In this document: one piece after another, positions 1-8,141 of the stretch
Numbering within the stretch: the stretch's first letter is position 1
How the letters are laid out: the number at the start of each line of letters is the position of its first letter
Source of the DNA: Micromonospora solifontis
GTDB lineage: Bacteria > Actinomycetota > Actinomycetes > Mycobacteriales > Micromonosporaceae
Reading direction: 5' to 3'
NCBI RefSeq assembly: GCF_003725545.1
Contig: NZ_RJLN01000040.1
Location: 1-49,159 of the forward strand
DNA length: 49,159 nucleotides
Translations under genes and position numbers: made by a program
The notes under the pieces: generated by a model
Told to the model about the DNA's origin: nothing
Database searches by the model: none
What the model saw: the letters and a program-made list of their open reading frames with translations, nothing else

Positions 1-290
1 CGCCCGGCGTGCCCGAGCAGCAGCGCCTCGGTCAGCTCCACGTCGTGGCAGCGGTCCAGCCGGATCCCGGCCCGCAGCAGCGCGGGGTAGACGGTGGCGG
101 CGCTGGCCCAGACCCAGCGGGGCCGCTCGGCGGCCTCGCGGGCGGCCACGGCGGCGGCCAGGTCGGCCACCGGCTCCGCCGGGCCGGCCGGGCGCCCACC
201 GTCGTCGAGCGGTTGCAGGACTCCCCCGCCCCGCTCGTCCCCCACCACCGCCACCAGCACGAACGCGATTCTGCCTCGCCGGTCCGACAC
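1..290 (-). CDS. Bifunctional 3'-5' exonuclease/DNA polymerase (N-terminal part; continues left)
   Basis: The minus-strand frame from a GTG at 288-290 reads VSDRRGRIAFVLVAVVGDER, then a stretch of the type LQPLDDGG...AEPVADLAAAVAAREAAERP, then WVWASAATVYPALLRAGIRL, RCHDVELTEALLLGHAG. This matches the N-terminus of the actinobacterial DNA polymerase I-like proteins with a 3'-5' exonuclease-like domain followed by a family A polymerase domain. Only about 96 residues are inside the window, so no catalytic motif is visible. A second possible start is the GTG at 258-260. A 20-bp hairpin (345-390) separates it from the upstream permease gene on the same strand. Assignment comes from remembered family sequence, so it is moderate. 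Confidence 0.6.
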   Translation of the reverse strand, partial: MSDRRGRIAFVLVAVVGDERGGGVLQPLDDGGRPAGPAEPVADLAAAVAAREAAERPRWVWASAATVYPALLRAGIRLDRCHDVELTEALLLGHAG

Positions 291-344
291 TCCCCACCCC
301 GACCACGCCCGCACCCCCCGCGCCTCATCACGAGCGCCCTCTTG

Positions 345-390
345 CACGGAAAGAGTGGCCATTCCGCATCGAATGGCCACTCTTTCCGTG
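345..390. terminator. Perfect 20-bp inverted repeat, likely terminator
   Basis: Arms CACGGAAAGAGTGGCCATTC (345-364) and its exact reverse complement (371-390) enclose a 6-nt loop CGCATC. It lies 35 bp beyond the stop of the sugar permease gene and 55 bp before the polymerase-like gene on the same strand. There is no long U tract, as is usual for actinomycete hairpin terminators. A dispersed intergenic palindrome is the alternative. Confidence 0.7.
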
Positions 391-424
391 AGTCTGCGCC
401 CTCAGCGGGCGGGCACCGGCCCGG

Positions 425-1378
425 CTACTTGCTGACGCCGGCGGTGAGGCCGGACTGGACCTGGCGTTGGAAGACGATGTACACGATCAGGACCGGGAGC
501 ATCGCCATGGTGACCCCGGCGAAGAGGCCGGACCAGTCGGACTTGTAGCCCTGGTTGACGGACAGCTCGATCAGGCCCTGGGCGATCACCTGGTGCTTCG
601 GCTCGCCGGCCACCGACTGCATGAGCAGGGTCGGCAGGTACCACTGGTTCCACTGGCCCAGCACGTTGAAGATGCCGATGCTGATCAGGCCGGGCCTGGC
701 CATCGGCAGCATCACGCTGAAGAAGGTCCGGGTGTGCGAGGCCCCGTCGACCTGGGCCGCCTCGGCGATCGAGTCGGGCAGCGTCCGGAAGAACGAGTGC
801 ATGAAGAAGATCGTGAAGGACAGCGACCAGGCCACGTAGACCAGGATCAACATCAGGTGCTTGTTCGGCCCGAGCAGCGGGAAGCTGATCCCGGTGTTGT
901 AGACCCCCTTGAACAGCGGCACCGCGGCCAGGTAGATCGGCAGGGTCAGGCCGGAGAGGAACATGTAGTAGATCAGCCGGTTGCCGGGGAACTCGTAGCG
1001 CGCCAGCGCGTACGCGGCCATCGAGCCGAGCAGCATGGTCAGGGTGACGCTGCCGACCATCACCAGCACGGTGTTGAGGAAGAACGCCCCGAGGTGCCCC
1101 TCCCCCCACGCGCGCGCGAAGTTGCCCCAGTGCAGCTTGTGCGGGATCAGCGACAGCGGTTCCCGGATCACCTGCGAGTCGTCCTTGAAGGCCGACATCA
1201 CCACCCACAGCAGCGGGTAGAGGACCATCACGGCCCACACCACCAGGAACGCGTGGGAGAAGCCGTTGAAGATCCGGCCGCCCCAGCCGCGCCCGCGGGT
1301 GTCGGACCCTCGTACGGGCGCCGGGCGGGACGGGGGAGCCTGGTCGGCCCGGACGGGGCCGTGCGTCGCGGTGCTCAT
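425..1378 (-). CDS. ngcG: Sugar ABC transporter permease, MalG/NgcG type (operon 1)
   Basis: Inner-membrane subunit of a carbohydrate importer, 317 aa. The N-terminal 30 residues are cytosolic and Pro/Arg-rich; the first membrane segment is near residues 41-63 and about six are expected in total. The EAA loop that docks the ATPase is clear at about 206-225 (EAAQVDGASHTRTFFSVMLP). The start at 1378 is chosen because AAGGAGGGGCGACG precedes that ATG; an in-frame ATG at 1411 would overlap the upstream permease. It is the last gene of the operon, and its partner is the NgcF-type permease 13 bp upstream. It is a clear paralogue of the permease at 8799-9704 (shared YEF, LPMARPGLIS, SGLFAG, QGYK/Q motifs). 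The substrate, GlcNAc or chitobiose, is inferred from the binding protein. Confidence 0.85.
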   Translation of the reverse strand: MSTATHGPVRADQAPPSRPAPVRGSDTRGRGWGGRIFNGFSHAFLVVWAVMVLYPLLWVVMSAFKDDSQVIREPLSLIPHKLHWGNFARAWGEGHLGAFFLNTVLVMVGSVTLTMLLGSMAAYALARYEFPGNRLIYYMFLSGLTLPIYLAAVPLFKGVYNTGISFPLLGPNKHLMLILVYVAWSLSFTIFFMHSFFRTLPDSIAEAAQVDGASHTRTFFSVMLPMARPGLISIGIFNVLGQWNQWYLPTLLMQSVAGEPKHQVIAQGLIELSVNQGYKSDWSGLFAGVTMAMLPVLIVYIVFQRQVQSGLTAGVSK

Positions 1379-1391
1379 CGTCGCCCCTCCT

Positions 1392-2333
1392 TCAGAACTC
1401 GATACGGTCACGACGGGTGATCCTCAGCTGCAGCGCGGCGAGCAGGATGGTGAAGATGGCCAGCGCGACACCCATCGCGCAGGCGTAGCCGAACTGGCCC
1501 TTCTGGAACGCGGTGAAGTTGAGCACCGACGCGAAGATCTCGCTGGCGTGGTTCGGGCCGCCCTGGCTCGGGGTCATGACGAAGACCAGGGCGTACATGT
1601 CCAGGGCGATGAAGCCCAGGTAGACCCAGGCGACCGAGATGGTCTCCCGGAGCAGCGGCAGGGTCACCTTGAAGAAGGTGTGGAACCGGCCCGCGCCGTC
1701 CAGGATCGCCGCCTCGTAGATGTCCTTCGGGATCGACTGCATGGCCGCGGAGAAGAGCACCATGTAGAAGCCGGCGCCGCTCCACACCGCGATGAGCAGC
1801 AGCCACCAGAGCACCGCCGGCACGCCGAGGAACGGCTCCGGGTCGGCGGTGAACGCGATCGGGTTCTCCGGGTCGACCAGACCCACCTTCATCAACAGGC
1901 CGTTGATCAGACCCTGGTTGTCGGAGCGGTAGATCTGCTGCCACATCACGGCGACGACCACCAGCGACAGCACCTGCGGGAAGAAGAAGATCACCTTGTA
2001 GAGCCCGGACCCGAACACCCCGCGGATGCCGGCCCTGTCCTCGCGTCCGCCCACGTTGAGCAGGAACGCGAGGAACAGGGCCAGCGCGATGGTGAACAGC
2101 GGCACGGTGACCAGGAAGAACACGTTGTGCCAGAACGCCTTCCGGATCAGCTCGTCGGAGAGCAGCCGGACGTAGTTGTCCAGACCGACGAAGTGCTGGG
2201 AATCGGAGTACCCACCCCAGTCGGTCAGCGAGTATCCCGCCGCCTGCGCGAACGGCCACACCACGTAGAACAGGTACAGCGCGACGGGCAGGGCCAGGAA
2301 GCCCGTGACGAAACGCGCGACTCCGTGCCGCAT
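1392..2333 (-). CDS. ngcF: Sugar ABC transporter permease, MalF/NgcF type (operon 1)
   Basis: Membrane permease of 313 aa with an N-terminal membrane segment (LALPVALYLFYVVWPFAQAA) and the EAA motif EAAILDGAGRFHTFFKVTLP in the C-terminal half. It pairs with the NgcG-type subunit. The start MRHGVARF at 2333 is preferred because the paralogue at 10609 begins VRHGKYPL at the same aligned position; a GTG at 2342 is the alternative and lies closer to the purine-rich GGAGAG. It is 22 bp downstream of the binding-protein gene. As in other NgcEFG-type systems, no ATPase gene is nearby. Confidence 0.85.
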   Translation of the reverse strand: MRHGVARFVTGFLALPVALYLFYVVWPFAQAAGYSLTDWGGYSDSQHFVGLDNYVRLLSDELIRKAFWHNVFFLVTVPLFTIALALFLAFLLNVGGREDRAGIRGVFGSGLYKVIFFFPQVLSLVVVAVMWQQIYRSDNQGLINGLLMKVGLVDPENPIAFTADPEPFLGVPAVLWWLLLIAVWSGAGFYMVLFSAAMQSIPKDIYEAAILDGAGRFHTFFKVTLPLLRETISVAWVYLGFIALDMYALVFVMTPSQGGPNHASEIFASVLNFTAFQKGQFGYACAMGVALAIFTILLAALQLRITRRDRIEF

Positions 2334-2355
2334 TGGACTCACTCTCTCCGTCGGA

Positions 2356-3771
2356 TCAGGCGGTGCGGGTCTGCTTCTTGATCGACGAGTCCTTGGCGAC
2401 CTTGTCGGCGGCCGCCTGCATCTTGTCGACGAACTGCTGTGCCGTGAGCCGCCCCGCCATCAGCTCCTCGGAGAGGTTCTGGCTCTCCTTGTCCAGGTCG
2501 GCGTAGAAGTCCGGGAACTTGACCGAGATCAGGTCCGCCGAGGCGTTCTTCATCAGCGCGTTCGCCGACGCCAGCGCCGAGTCCTGCACGTTGTCGCCGG
2601 AGCCCTTGGTGGAGGCCAGCGACTTGGTCAGCTCGGCGAACTTCGCCGAGCCGGCCTTGGACAGGATGGCCCGCAGGAACTCCTTCGCGGCCTCCTTGTT
2701 GGGCGCCTTGCTCGGCACCACGAAGCCCTCGCCGGAGCCGGCGAAGACGTCCTTGGCGGCCTTGTCCCCGGCGTTGCTCCAGTAGTCGGACAGGGTCAGC
2801 TCGAAGCCCGGCGGGATGGTGGCGGCCATCTCGTTCTTCAGCCAGGTGCCGACCTGGATGAAGGCCGCCTTGCCGTCGAGCCACGCCTGCTGCGACTGGG
2901 TGTGGTTGAGGTTGCCGGGCAGGAGCAGCTTGTCCTTGACCATCTTCTCCCACGGCTCCAGCGCCGCGACGATGCCGTCGACCTTCCAGGCGCCGTCCTT
3001 GAGGTTGTCGATGTCGATGACCGCCTGCTTGCCGACCGCCTTCCAGATGCTCGCGAAGAGCCCCCAGCGCGGGTAGTAGCCGTGCACGGCGTCGTGCACG
3101 TACGGCGCCATGCCCTTGGCCTTGATCTTCGGGGCGAGCGCGAAGAACTCGTCCCAGGTGGTCGGGGCCTGCCACCCCTCCTTCTTGAACAGGGCGGCGT
3201 TGTACCAGTTGCCCCAGACCGTGTAGGCCACGTTGACGACGTAGAACTTGCCGTTCTGGGTGCCGTCGCCGACGGTGCCCGGCAGCAGGGTGTCGGCGAC
3301 CGTGCCCTCGCCGTCCCAGGCCGGCGCGGTGAGCAGGTCGTCGAGCGGCTCGATGGCGCCCTCGTTGATCAGGGTGCTGCGGTCCATGCTGTCCGCGCCC
3401 GAGTTCATCACCAGGTCGCTCGGCTGCGTCGCCATCTTCGGCTGCTCTTCGGTCTTGATCTTCTGGGTGGAAGACATGTTGACCGTGATGTTCGGGTGCT
3501 TGGCGTTGAAGACGGTCTTGTCCTCCTTGGCCCACTGGTCGCCCAGGCCGCCGTTGAAGATGACCACCTTGACGGCGCTGCCGTCCTTCACACCGAACGG
3601 GTTGTCCTTGCTCTTGGCCGCGCCGCCGTTGTTGTCGGACTTGCTCGGCTCGCTGCCGGCGCAGGCGCTGAGCAGACCGGCCGCCGGGACGGCCAGCAGG
3701 CCGGCCGCCGCGGCGCGCTGCAGCAGGATCCGGCGGCTGAGGTCGCCGGGCTTCTCGGGGGTAACCGACAT
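2356..3771 (-). CDS. ngcE: NgcE-type sugar-binding lipoprotein (operon 1)
   Basis: Extracytoplasmic binding protein, 471 aa, of the family of N-acetylglucosamine/diacetylchitobiose-binding lipoproteins. The N-terminus has twin arginines (RRILLQRAAAAGLL), a hydrophobic core and a lipobox-like LLSAC, so it is probably Tat-exported and lipid-anchored at the Cys. Family-typical NPFGV and VVIFNGGLGDQWAKED follow the linker, and the C-terminus ends in KDSSIKK as in its paralogue at 10677-12092, which is also exactly 471 aa. ATG at 3771 has AGGAGAGACAAAG before it. It lies between the SIS-domain gene (25 bp upstream) and two permease genes. The ligand is inferred from family and context. Confidence 0.82.
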   Translation of the reverse strand: MSVTPEKPGDLSRRILLQRAAAAGLLAVPAAGLLSACAGSEPSKSDNNGGAAKSKDNPFGVKDGSAVKVVIFNGGLGDQWAKEDKTVFNAKHPNITVNMSSTQKIKTEEQPKMATQPSDLVMNSGADSMDRSTLINEGAIEPLDDLLTAPAWDGEGTVADTLLPGTVGDGTQNGKFYVVNVAYTVWGNWYNAALFKKEGWQAPTTWDEFFALAPKIKAKGMAPYVHDAVHGYYPRWGLFASIWKAVGKQAVIDIDNLKDGAWKVDGIVAALEPWEKMVKDKLLLPGNLNHTQSQQAWLDGKAAFIQVGTWLKNEMAATIPPGFELTLSDYWSNAGDKAAKDVFAGSGEGFVVPSKAPNKEAAKEFLRAILSKAGSAKFAELTKSLASTKGSGDNVQDSALASANALMKNASADLISVKFPDFYADLDKESQNLSEELMAGRLTAQQFVDKMQAAADKVAKDSSIKKQTRTA

Positions 3772-3796
3772 CTTTGTCTCTCCTTGTGGTGTCGGG

Positions 3797-4546
3797 TCAG
3801 GCGGTCCGCCGGAGGCGCCCGGCGTACCGCGACTCGAGGGCGAGGTTGTGCTCGTCCCCACCGGGGACGTTGGCGGAGAGGTAGATAGGGGGCACCTCTC
3901 CGGCCTGGTGGAACCGTCGTACGACCTCGGCGGTCAGCAGCTGCGCCAGCAGCGCCGCGGTGACCGACGAGACCGCACAGACCGCGCCGCCGCCCTCGAG
4001 CGGCAGCAGTGCGTCACCGTACGGCGCGCCGTTGTCCAGCACGACGTCGGCGAGGTCGGCGAGCCGGTGCCCGCTCGGGTGGCGCGGGGCGACCCGGGCG
4101 GTGTGCTCGACCGAAGTGACCGCGATCAACGGGTGGCCCTGCTCCCGGACCAGCGTCGCCAGCTCGACCACCGAGCCGTTGATGCCGGACTGGGAGGCGA
4201 CCACGAACACGTCCTCCGGCTGCGGCGCCGCCAGGGCGTAGAGCTGGTGCGCGACCGTCGGGTCGCGTTCCAGCTTCGGGTCGGCGAGCACGTCGCGGGG
4301 CGCGTCGCCGTGCAGCACGAGGTCGTGCAGGGAGAGTCGGTTGGTGGGGACCAGGCCACCGGCCCGGGCCACCAGCTCGGCGGCGAACGCCTCGGAGTGG
4401 CCGGCGCCGAAGGCCTGCAGCACGCCGCCACGGCGCAGTCCGCCGGCGATCAGGTCGGCCGCCCGGTCGACGGCCTCGGCCTGCGTGTCGACCACCCGGT
4501 CGAGCACCGGCCGGACGGCGTCCGCATACCGCTGGGCACTGATCAT
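3797..4546 (-). CDS. SIS-domain sugar-phosphate protein
   Basis: A 249-aa cytosolic protein with one SIS (sugar isomerase) fold. The phosphate-binding features are visible: GAGHSEAFAAELVARAGGL near residue 47 and VASQSGINGSVVELA in the middle. It resembles the stand-alone SIS_2/UPF0309 class rather than MurQ (no MurQ active-site signature recognised). ATGA overlap (4 bp) with the upstream RpiR gene shows translational coupling. Its place between an amino-sugar regulator and the binding protein suggests it handles an amino-sugar phosphate, as isomerase, etherase-like enzyme or sensor; the reaction cannot be told from sequence. Confidence 0.78.
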   Translation of the reverse strand: MISAQRYADAVRPVLDRVVDTQAEAVDRAADLIAGGLRRGGVLQAFGAGHSEAFAAELVARAGGLVPTNRLSLHDLVLHGDAPRDVLADPKLERDPTVAHQLYALAAPQPEDVFVVASQSGINGSVVELATLVREQGHPLIAVTSVEHTARVAPRHPSGHRLADLADVVLDNGAPYGDALLPLEGGGAVCAVSSVTAALLAQLLTAEVVRRFHQAGEVPPIYLSANVPGGDEHNLALESRYAGRLRRTA

Positions 4547-5505
4547 GAGGTGGCCCCCTTCGCGTCCTTGTGCCCGTCCACGGCCTGGGCGGTACGCCGG
4601 AAGGCCGCGTGGGCACGGTCGTGGGTACGCTGCGCCACCGCGATGTAGAGCAGGTCGAGCACGACGAGCTGGGGGTGCCGGGCGGAGAGCGCGTCCGGCC
4701 GGAAGGTGGTGGCCTGGCTGGCGGTGACCAGCACGATGTCGGCCAGCTCGGCCAACGGCGAGCGGGGGAACCCGGTCAGCGCGATCGTGGTCGCCCCCCG
4801 GCTGCCGGCCTCGGCGAGCATCTCGATGGTTTCCCGGGTCTGTCCGGTGTGCGAGATGCCGAGGGCGACGTCGCCGACGCCGAGCAGCGCCGCGCTGGCC
4901 AGTCCCTCGTGCACGTCGCTCCAGGCCCAGGCCGCCACCCCGATCCGGTGCAGGCTGAACTGCATCTCCTCGCCGACCAGCGCGCTGCCGCTGGCGCCGA
5001 AGATGTTCACCCGGCTCGCCCCGGCGATCGCCACGGCCGCCCGTTCCACCTCGGCGAGGTCGAGCAGCGCGGCGGTGTCGTGCATCGCCCGGGTGTCGGC
5101 GGCCATGATCTGGTCGAGCACCCGGGACAGCGGGTCGCTGGGCTGGATCTCCCGGCCGATGTCGACGGTCCAGCCGGCCGAGCGGGCCCGGCCGGTCTCG
5201 GCGGCGATGCCGAGCCGCAGGTCGGCGTAGCCCTCGAAGCCCATGGCCCGACAGAACCGGGTGATGGTCGCCGGTGAGGTGCCGCTGCGCTCGGCCAGCT
5301 CCACGATGGTGGCCCGGGCCGCCGCCTCCGGGTCGCTGAGCACGTGCTCAGCGACCCGACGCAGTGCCCCGGTCAGCTCCCCCGCCCCGGCCCGGACCCT
5401 GGCCAGCACCCCGTCGGAGGAGACCGCCACCGCACCCCGCCGGTCGACCGCGTCGGCGTCGGCCACCGCGGTCCCCGCGGGGGTCTCCACCTCGTGATCA
5501 ACCAT
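4543..5505 (-). CDS. MurR/RpiR-family transcriptional regulator
   Basis: A 320-aa regulator: about 30 unconserved residues, an RpiR helix-turn-helix (roughly 35-110, with VELAERSGTSPATITRFCRA) and a C-terminal SIS effector domain (roughly 150-285, with FGASGSALVGEEMQ and ISHTGQTRETIE). RpiR proteins sense sugar phosphates through the SIS domain. It is the first gene of the five-gene uptake operon and is divergent from the kinase at 5651, so it very probably controls both from the 145-bp gap, which carries AT-rich repeated motifs. Start ATG 5503-5505 follows GAAAGGCGTCCC. Confidence 0.88.
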   Translation of the reverse strand: MVDHEVETPAGTAVADADAVDRRGAVAVSSDGVLARVRAGAGELTGALRRVAEHVLSDPEAAARATIVELAERSGTSPATITRFCRAMGFEGYADLRLGIAAETGRARSAGWTVDIGREIQPSDPLSRVLDQIMAADTRAMHDTAALLDLAEVERAAVAIAGASRVNIFGASGSALVGEEMQFSLHRIGVAAWAWSDVHEGLASAALLGVGDVALGISHTGQTRETIEMLAEAGSRGATTIALTGFPRSPLAELADIVLVTASQATTFRPDALSARHPQLVVLDLLYIAVAQRTHDRAHAAFRRTAQAVDGHKDAKGATS

Positions 5506-5530
5506 GGGACGCCTTTCGGAAAAGAGTGTT

Positions 5531-5604
5531 AACTGTTAGTGGTAAAAGTTCTTACTGAAGGCCCCTCCGTGTCAAGGCCGTGGGCGAAGTTTTCAAACTG
5601 TTAC
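5531..5604. promoter_or_regulatory. Divergent control region of RpiR operon and kinase gene
   Basis: An island of lower GC between two divergent genes. On the minus strand a consensus TTGACA (reverse complement of 5571-5576) lies about 15 nt upstream of TAAGAA, pointing at the RpiR gene. Candidate operator elements: GTAAAAGTTCTTAC (5543-5556, GTAA/TTAC ends), AACTGTTA at 5532-5539 and again at 5596-5603, and AGTTTTCAAACT (about 5588-5599; AGTTT/AAACT around TC). I infer RpiR binding. No DasR-like palindrome was seen. Confidence 0.5.
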
Positions 5605-5650
5605 CTGGCGCACAGCCCGGATCTTGCTTCCCGGAGCGCGGCCCACCAGC

Positions 5651-6649
5651 ATGAAGGTCATGTCGGACACCGTCGTGGTCGGCCTCGACATCGGGGGTAC
5701 GTCCACCCGCGCCGCCGCCGTCACCCTCGACGGCGTACGGCTGGGCACCGGCCGGGCCGGCGGCGGCAACCCGACCAGCCACGGCGCCGACCGGGCCGCC
5801 GGGGAACTGCTGGCCGCGCTGCGGGCCGCCCTCGCCGGCGTCGATCCGGCCCGGGTCCGGGCGGGCTGCATCGGGCTCGCCGGGGCCGGCCGCCTCCTCG
5901 CCGATCCGCAGGGCCGGGCCGCCTTCGACCGGGCCTGGTCCGACGCCGGCCTGCGCTGCCCGTACGCCGTCCACGGCGACGCCCTGGTCGCGTACGCCTC
6001 GGGCACCGCGGCCCCGGACGGCACCGTGCTCATCGCCGGCACCGGCGCGATCGCCGCGCAGGTCCGCGACCTCCGGCTGGACCGGGTCGCGGACGGGCAC
6101 GGCTGGCTGCTCGGCGACGCCGGCTCCGGATTCTGGCTCGGCCGGGAGGCGGTCCGCCGGCTGCTCGCCGACCTGGACCGGGCTGCGACACCGGGCGAGC
6201 TGGCCCGCCGCGTGCTCGCCGAGCTGACCGGGTCGCCCGAGGTGGCGGAGCGTTTCCGGACCACCGCCGACGCGGTGGTGCAGGCGGTGACCCGACGGCC
6301 GCCGGTGGAGCTGGCCCGGCTCGCGCCCCTCGTCGTGACGGCCGCCCGGGAGGGTGAACCCGTCGCGACGTCGCTCATCACGGAGGCCGCCGCGCTGCTG
6401 GCCGAGAGCGTGAGCCGGATCCGGCCGGCCGGGGCCACCGACCCGGTGGTGCTCGGTGGCGGCCTGCTCACCGGCGACACCCCGCTGGCCGAGGCGGTCC
6501 GCCCCGAACTGGCCCGCCGGTGGCCCGACGCGCCGCTGTGCACGGCGGGGGACGGGGCCGCCGCAGCGGCCTGGCTCGCCGCCCGCGACCTCCCGGAGGT
6601 CACCGACCCGACCGCCCTGCACGCCCTGCTGCTGCCGGCAGCGGCCTGA
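5651..6649 (+). CDS. BadF/BadG-type N-acetylglucosamine kinase
   Basis: A 332-aa sugar kinase of the BadF/BadG/BcrA ATPase superfamily that includes GlcNAc kinases. Seen: phosphate-1 motif GLDIGGTSTRAAAV near residue 11, the catalytic-site GDALVAY, phosphate-2 LIAGTGAIAAQV and the family signature GHGWLLGDAGSGFWLGREA. It would phosphorylate incoming amino sugar to the 6-phosphate. It is divergent from the RpiR-SIS-ngcEFG operon, which supports amino-sugar catabolism. Two close ATGs (5651, 5660) are possible; neither has a well-spaced Shine-Dalgarno site. Substrate (GlcNAc, GlcN or MurNAc) is inferred. Confidence 0.8.
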   Translation: MKVMSDTVVVGLDIGGTSTRAAAVTLDGVRLGTGRAGGGNPTSHGADRAAGELLAALRAALAGVDPARVRAGCIGLAGAGRLLADPQGRAAFDRAWSDAGLRCPYAVHGDALVAYASGTAAPDGTVLIAGTGAIAAQVRDLRLDRVADGHGWLLGDAGSGFWLGREAVRRLLADLDRAATPGELARRVLAELTGSPEVAERFRTTADAVVQAVTRRPPVELARLAPLVVTAAREGEPVATSLITEAAALLAESVSRIRPAGATDPVVLGGGLLTGDTPLAEAVRPELARRWPDAPLCTAGDGAAAAAWLAARDLPEVTDPTALHALLLPAAA

Positions 6650-7016
6650 CCGCCGGCGGCCGGACTCGCCGCCCTCCACCGGACGGCGCTCACTCCGTCA
6701 CCGGCAGCATCCGGTGGGGCCCGGCGGGGAGCCGGGCACCCGGGGCGGACAGACGCCCGCAGGAGGCTACGAACTTGATGACGCGAACGACTCACGCCGG
6801 TGGGCACCAGCGTGGACCGGACCAGCCGCCCCGGCACGCCCGATCCGTCTGCGTCATCAAGTTCGTAGCGGCATGCACCCCAAGGGGGCACTGCGCACGG
6901 AGCCGACCCCTGGTCGCCGCGCCCGGCACCGCCGGATTGCCCAGCCCGCCCACGGATCCGGGAGCGGCCCGGGCCCCACCGCTCGGCGGCCCGCCGATCG
7001 TGGACCGACCACGCGG
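6650..7016. other. 367-bp convergent intergenic region, no gene
   Basis: No coding frame with family resemblance or ribosome binding site on either strand. Its main content is the long inverted repeat at 6766-6869. Flanking genes converge, so it must hold the transcription ends of both. Confidence 0.6.
6766..6869. repeat. Dispersed palindromic repeat, copy 1 (19-bp arms, 66-nt spacer)
   Basis: Left arm GCTACGAACTTGATGACGC (6766-6784) and its perfect reverse complement (6851-6869). The first 30 nt recur with one change at 38982-39011, and CGATCCGTC just inside the right arm recurs there too. Both copies sit between convergent genes. It may act as a bidirectional terminator or be a miniature dispersed repeat. 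Confidence 0.75.
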
Positions 7017-7448
7017 TCAGGCGAGGTCGACGAGGGCCCGCGTCAGGCGGGGCCAGACGTGGCTGCGCCAGCCGCCGTCCAGCAGGGCGAAGGTGCGCCG
7101 CTGCACCGGGTCGTCCGGGTCGAAGCCGGCGTGTTCCAGGAAGAGCCGGGTCCCCCGGCCCTCCGGCACCAGCGTCCAGGTGACCACGGTGTCCAGCCGG
7201 CCGCCGCGCCAGGACCAGCGCAGCCGGCGGGGCTCGTCCAGCTCCAGCACCTCGCAGTGGATCAGGCCGTCGAAGCCCTGACCCGGTCGGGGCGTGGTGC
7301 GGAAGGTGAACCGGTGCCCGGGAGCCGGCCGGAAGTCGTTCGGCATCAACCAGCGGGCCAGGAGATCAGAATCGGTCAACGCCCGCCAGACCTTCGCCGG
7401 CGGGTGGGCCAGGAACTGGTCCACCGCGATGGTGGCCGGCTCACTCAT
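7017..7448 (-). CDS. SRPBCC / AHSA1-type protein
   Basis: A 143-aa START-like ligand-binding protein (Activator of Hsp90 ATPase homologue 1 family). Typical features: N-terminal AVDQFLAHPPAKVWRALTD, LARWLMPNDF, LRWSWRGG, VTWTLVPEGRGTRLFLEHAGF, and the closing GGWRSHVWPRL. Its start overlaps the end of the ArsR gene by 8 bp, the usual ArsR-SRPBCC coupling. It probably binds a small hydrophobic ligand; its substrate is unknown. Third gene of the VOC-ArsR-SRPBCC operon. Confidence 0.88.
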   Translation of the reverse strand: MSEPATIAVDQFLAHPPAKVWRALTDSDLLARWLMPNDFRPAPGHRFTFRTTPRPGQGFDGLIHCEVLELDEPRRLRWSWRGGRLDTVVTWTLVPEGRGTRLFLEHAGFDPDDPVQRRTFALLDGGWRSHVWPRLTRALVDLA

Positions 7449-7755
7449 CGGGCAGCCCGTCCAGCACCTCGCGCAGGTCGGCGAGGCGGGCCCGCCAGAA
7501 CCGCTCGTACGGGCCGAGCCAGTCGGAGACCTCGCGCAACGGCTCCGGGCGCAGCGCGTAGAACCGCTGCCGGCCGATCGGCTGCTCGGTCACCAGACCG
7601 GCGTCCTTGAGCACCCGCAGGTGCTCGGACAGGCTCGGCCGGCGCATGTCGAAGTGGTCGGCGAGCTGTTGCACGGGCTGCTCGCCCCGCTCGAGCAGCA
7701 GCCGGAGCAGCTCGCGCCGGGTGGGGTTGGCCAGCGCCGCGAAGACGTCCGCCAC
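7441..7755 (-). CDS. ArsR-family transcriptional regulator
   Basis: A 104-aa single-domain winged helix protein. Seen: FAALANPTRRELLRLL at the N-terminus, recognition helix MRRPSLSEHLRVLKDAGLV and wing GRQRFYALRPEPL. No Cys-based metal site is present, so it belongs to the non-metal SdpR/YdfH-like ArsR group that pairs with SRPBCC proteins. GTG start lies 1 nt after the VOC stop. It is the natural candidate for binding the 18-bp palindrome in the operon promoter (8148-8165), giving autoregulation. Confidence 0.9.
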   Translation of the reverse strand: MADVFAALANPTRRELLRLLLERGEQPVQQLADHFDMRRPSLSEHLRVLKDAGLVTEQPIGRQRFYALRPEPLREVSDWLGPYERFWRARLADLREVLDGLPDE

Positions 7756-7756
7756 G

Positions 7757-8134
7757 TCAGATCCGGGTCGACTGGAGCACGATCCCGTTGCCGTCCGGGT
7801 CGTGGTAGGTGGCGTACCGGCCCCAGGGGGCGGTCTGGATGCCGCCGTCGGGGAAGTCCACTCCCCGCTCGCGCAGCCGGGCCACGTCGGCGTCGAGGTC
7901 GTCGGTCTCCAGCACCAGGCCCTTGAGCGAGCCGGGCGGCATGGTCGGGAACCAGGTGACCAGGGTCAGCGCGGTGTCCGCGCCCTTCGGGGCCACCTGG
8001 ATCCAGCGGCCGCCGTCGGGTCCCATCGGGTTGTCGAAGATCAGGTCGAAGTCGAGCACGTCGAGGTAGAAGTCGCGGGCCCGGTCCTGGTCACTGACGG
8101 GTACGGAGACGAGTTTCACGTGGGTCACGGTCAT
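7757..8134 (-). CDS. VOC-family (glyoxalase/bleomycin-resistance fold) protein
   Basis: A 125-aa vicinal-oxygen-chelate protein with two beta-alpha-beta modules: VKLVSVPVSDQDRARDFYLD at the start and ATYHDPDGNGIVLQ at the end. His (in THVKL) and the terminal region resemble metal ligands, but the enzyme activity cannot be told. The ATG at 8134 is exactly 7 nt downstream of the TATTCT -10 box, so the mRNA probably starts on this codon (leaderless); the in-frame GTG at 8140 would lie upstream of the predicted start of transcription. First gene of the VOC-ArsR-SRPBCC operon. Confidence 0.88.
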   Translation of the reverse strand: MTVTHVKLVSVPVSDQDRARDFYLDVLDFDLIFDNPMGPDGGRWIQVAPKGADTALTLVTWFPTMPPGSLKGLVLETDDLDADVARLRERGVDFPDGGIQTAPWGRYATYHDPDGNGIVLQSTRI

Positions 8135-8141
8135 GGCCACC

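Noticed and set aside
5506..5650. DasR-type operator for amino-sugar genes
   Set aside because: I found no sequence close to the DasR consensus palindrome in this gap or upstream of operon 2.
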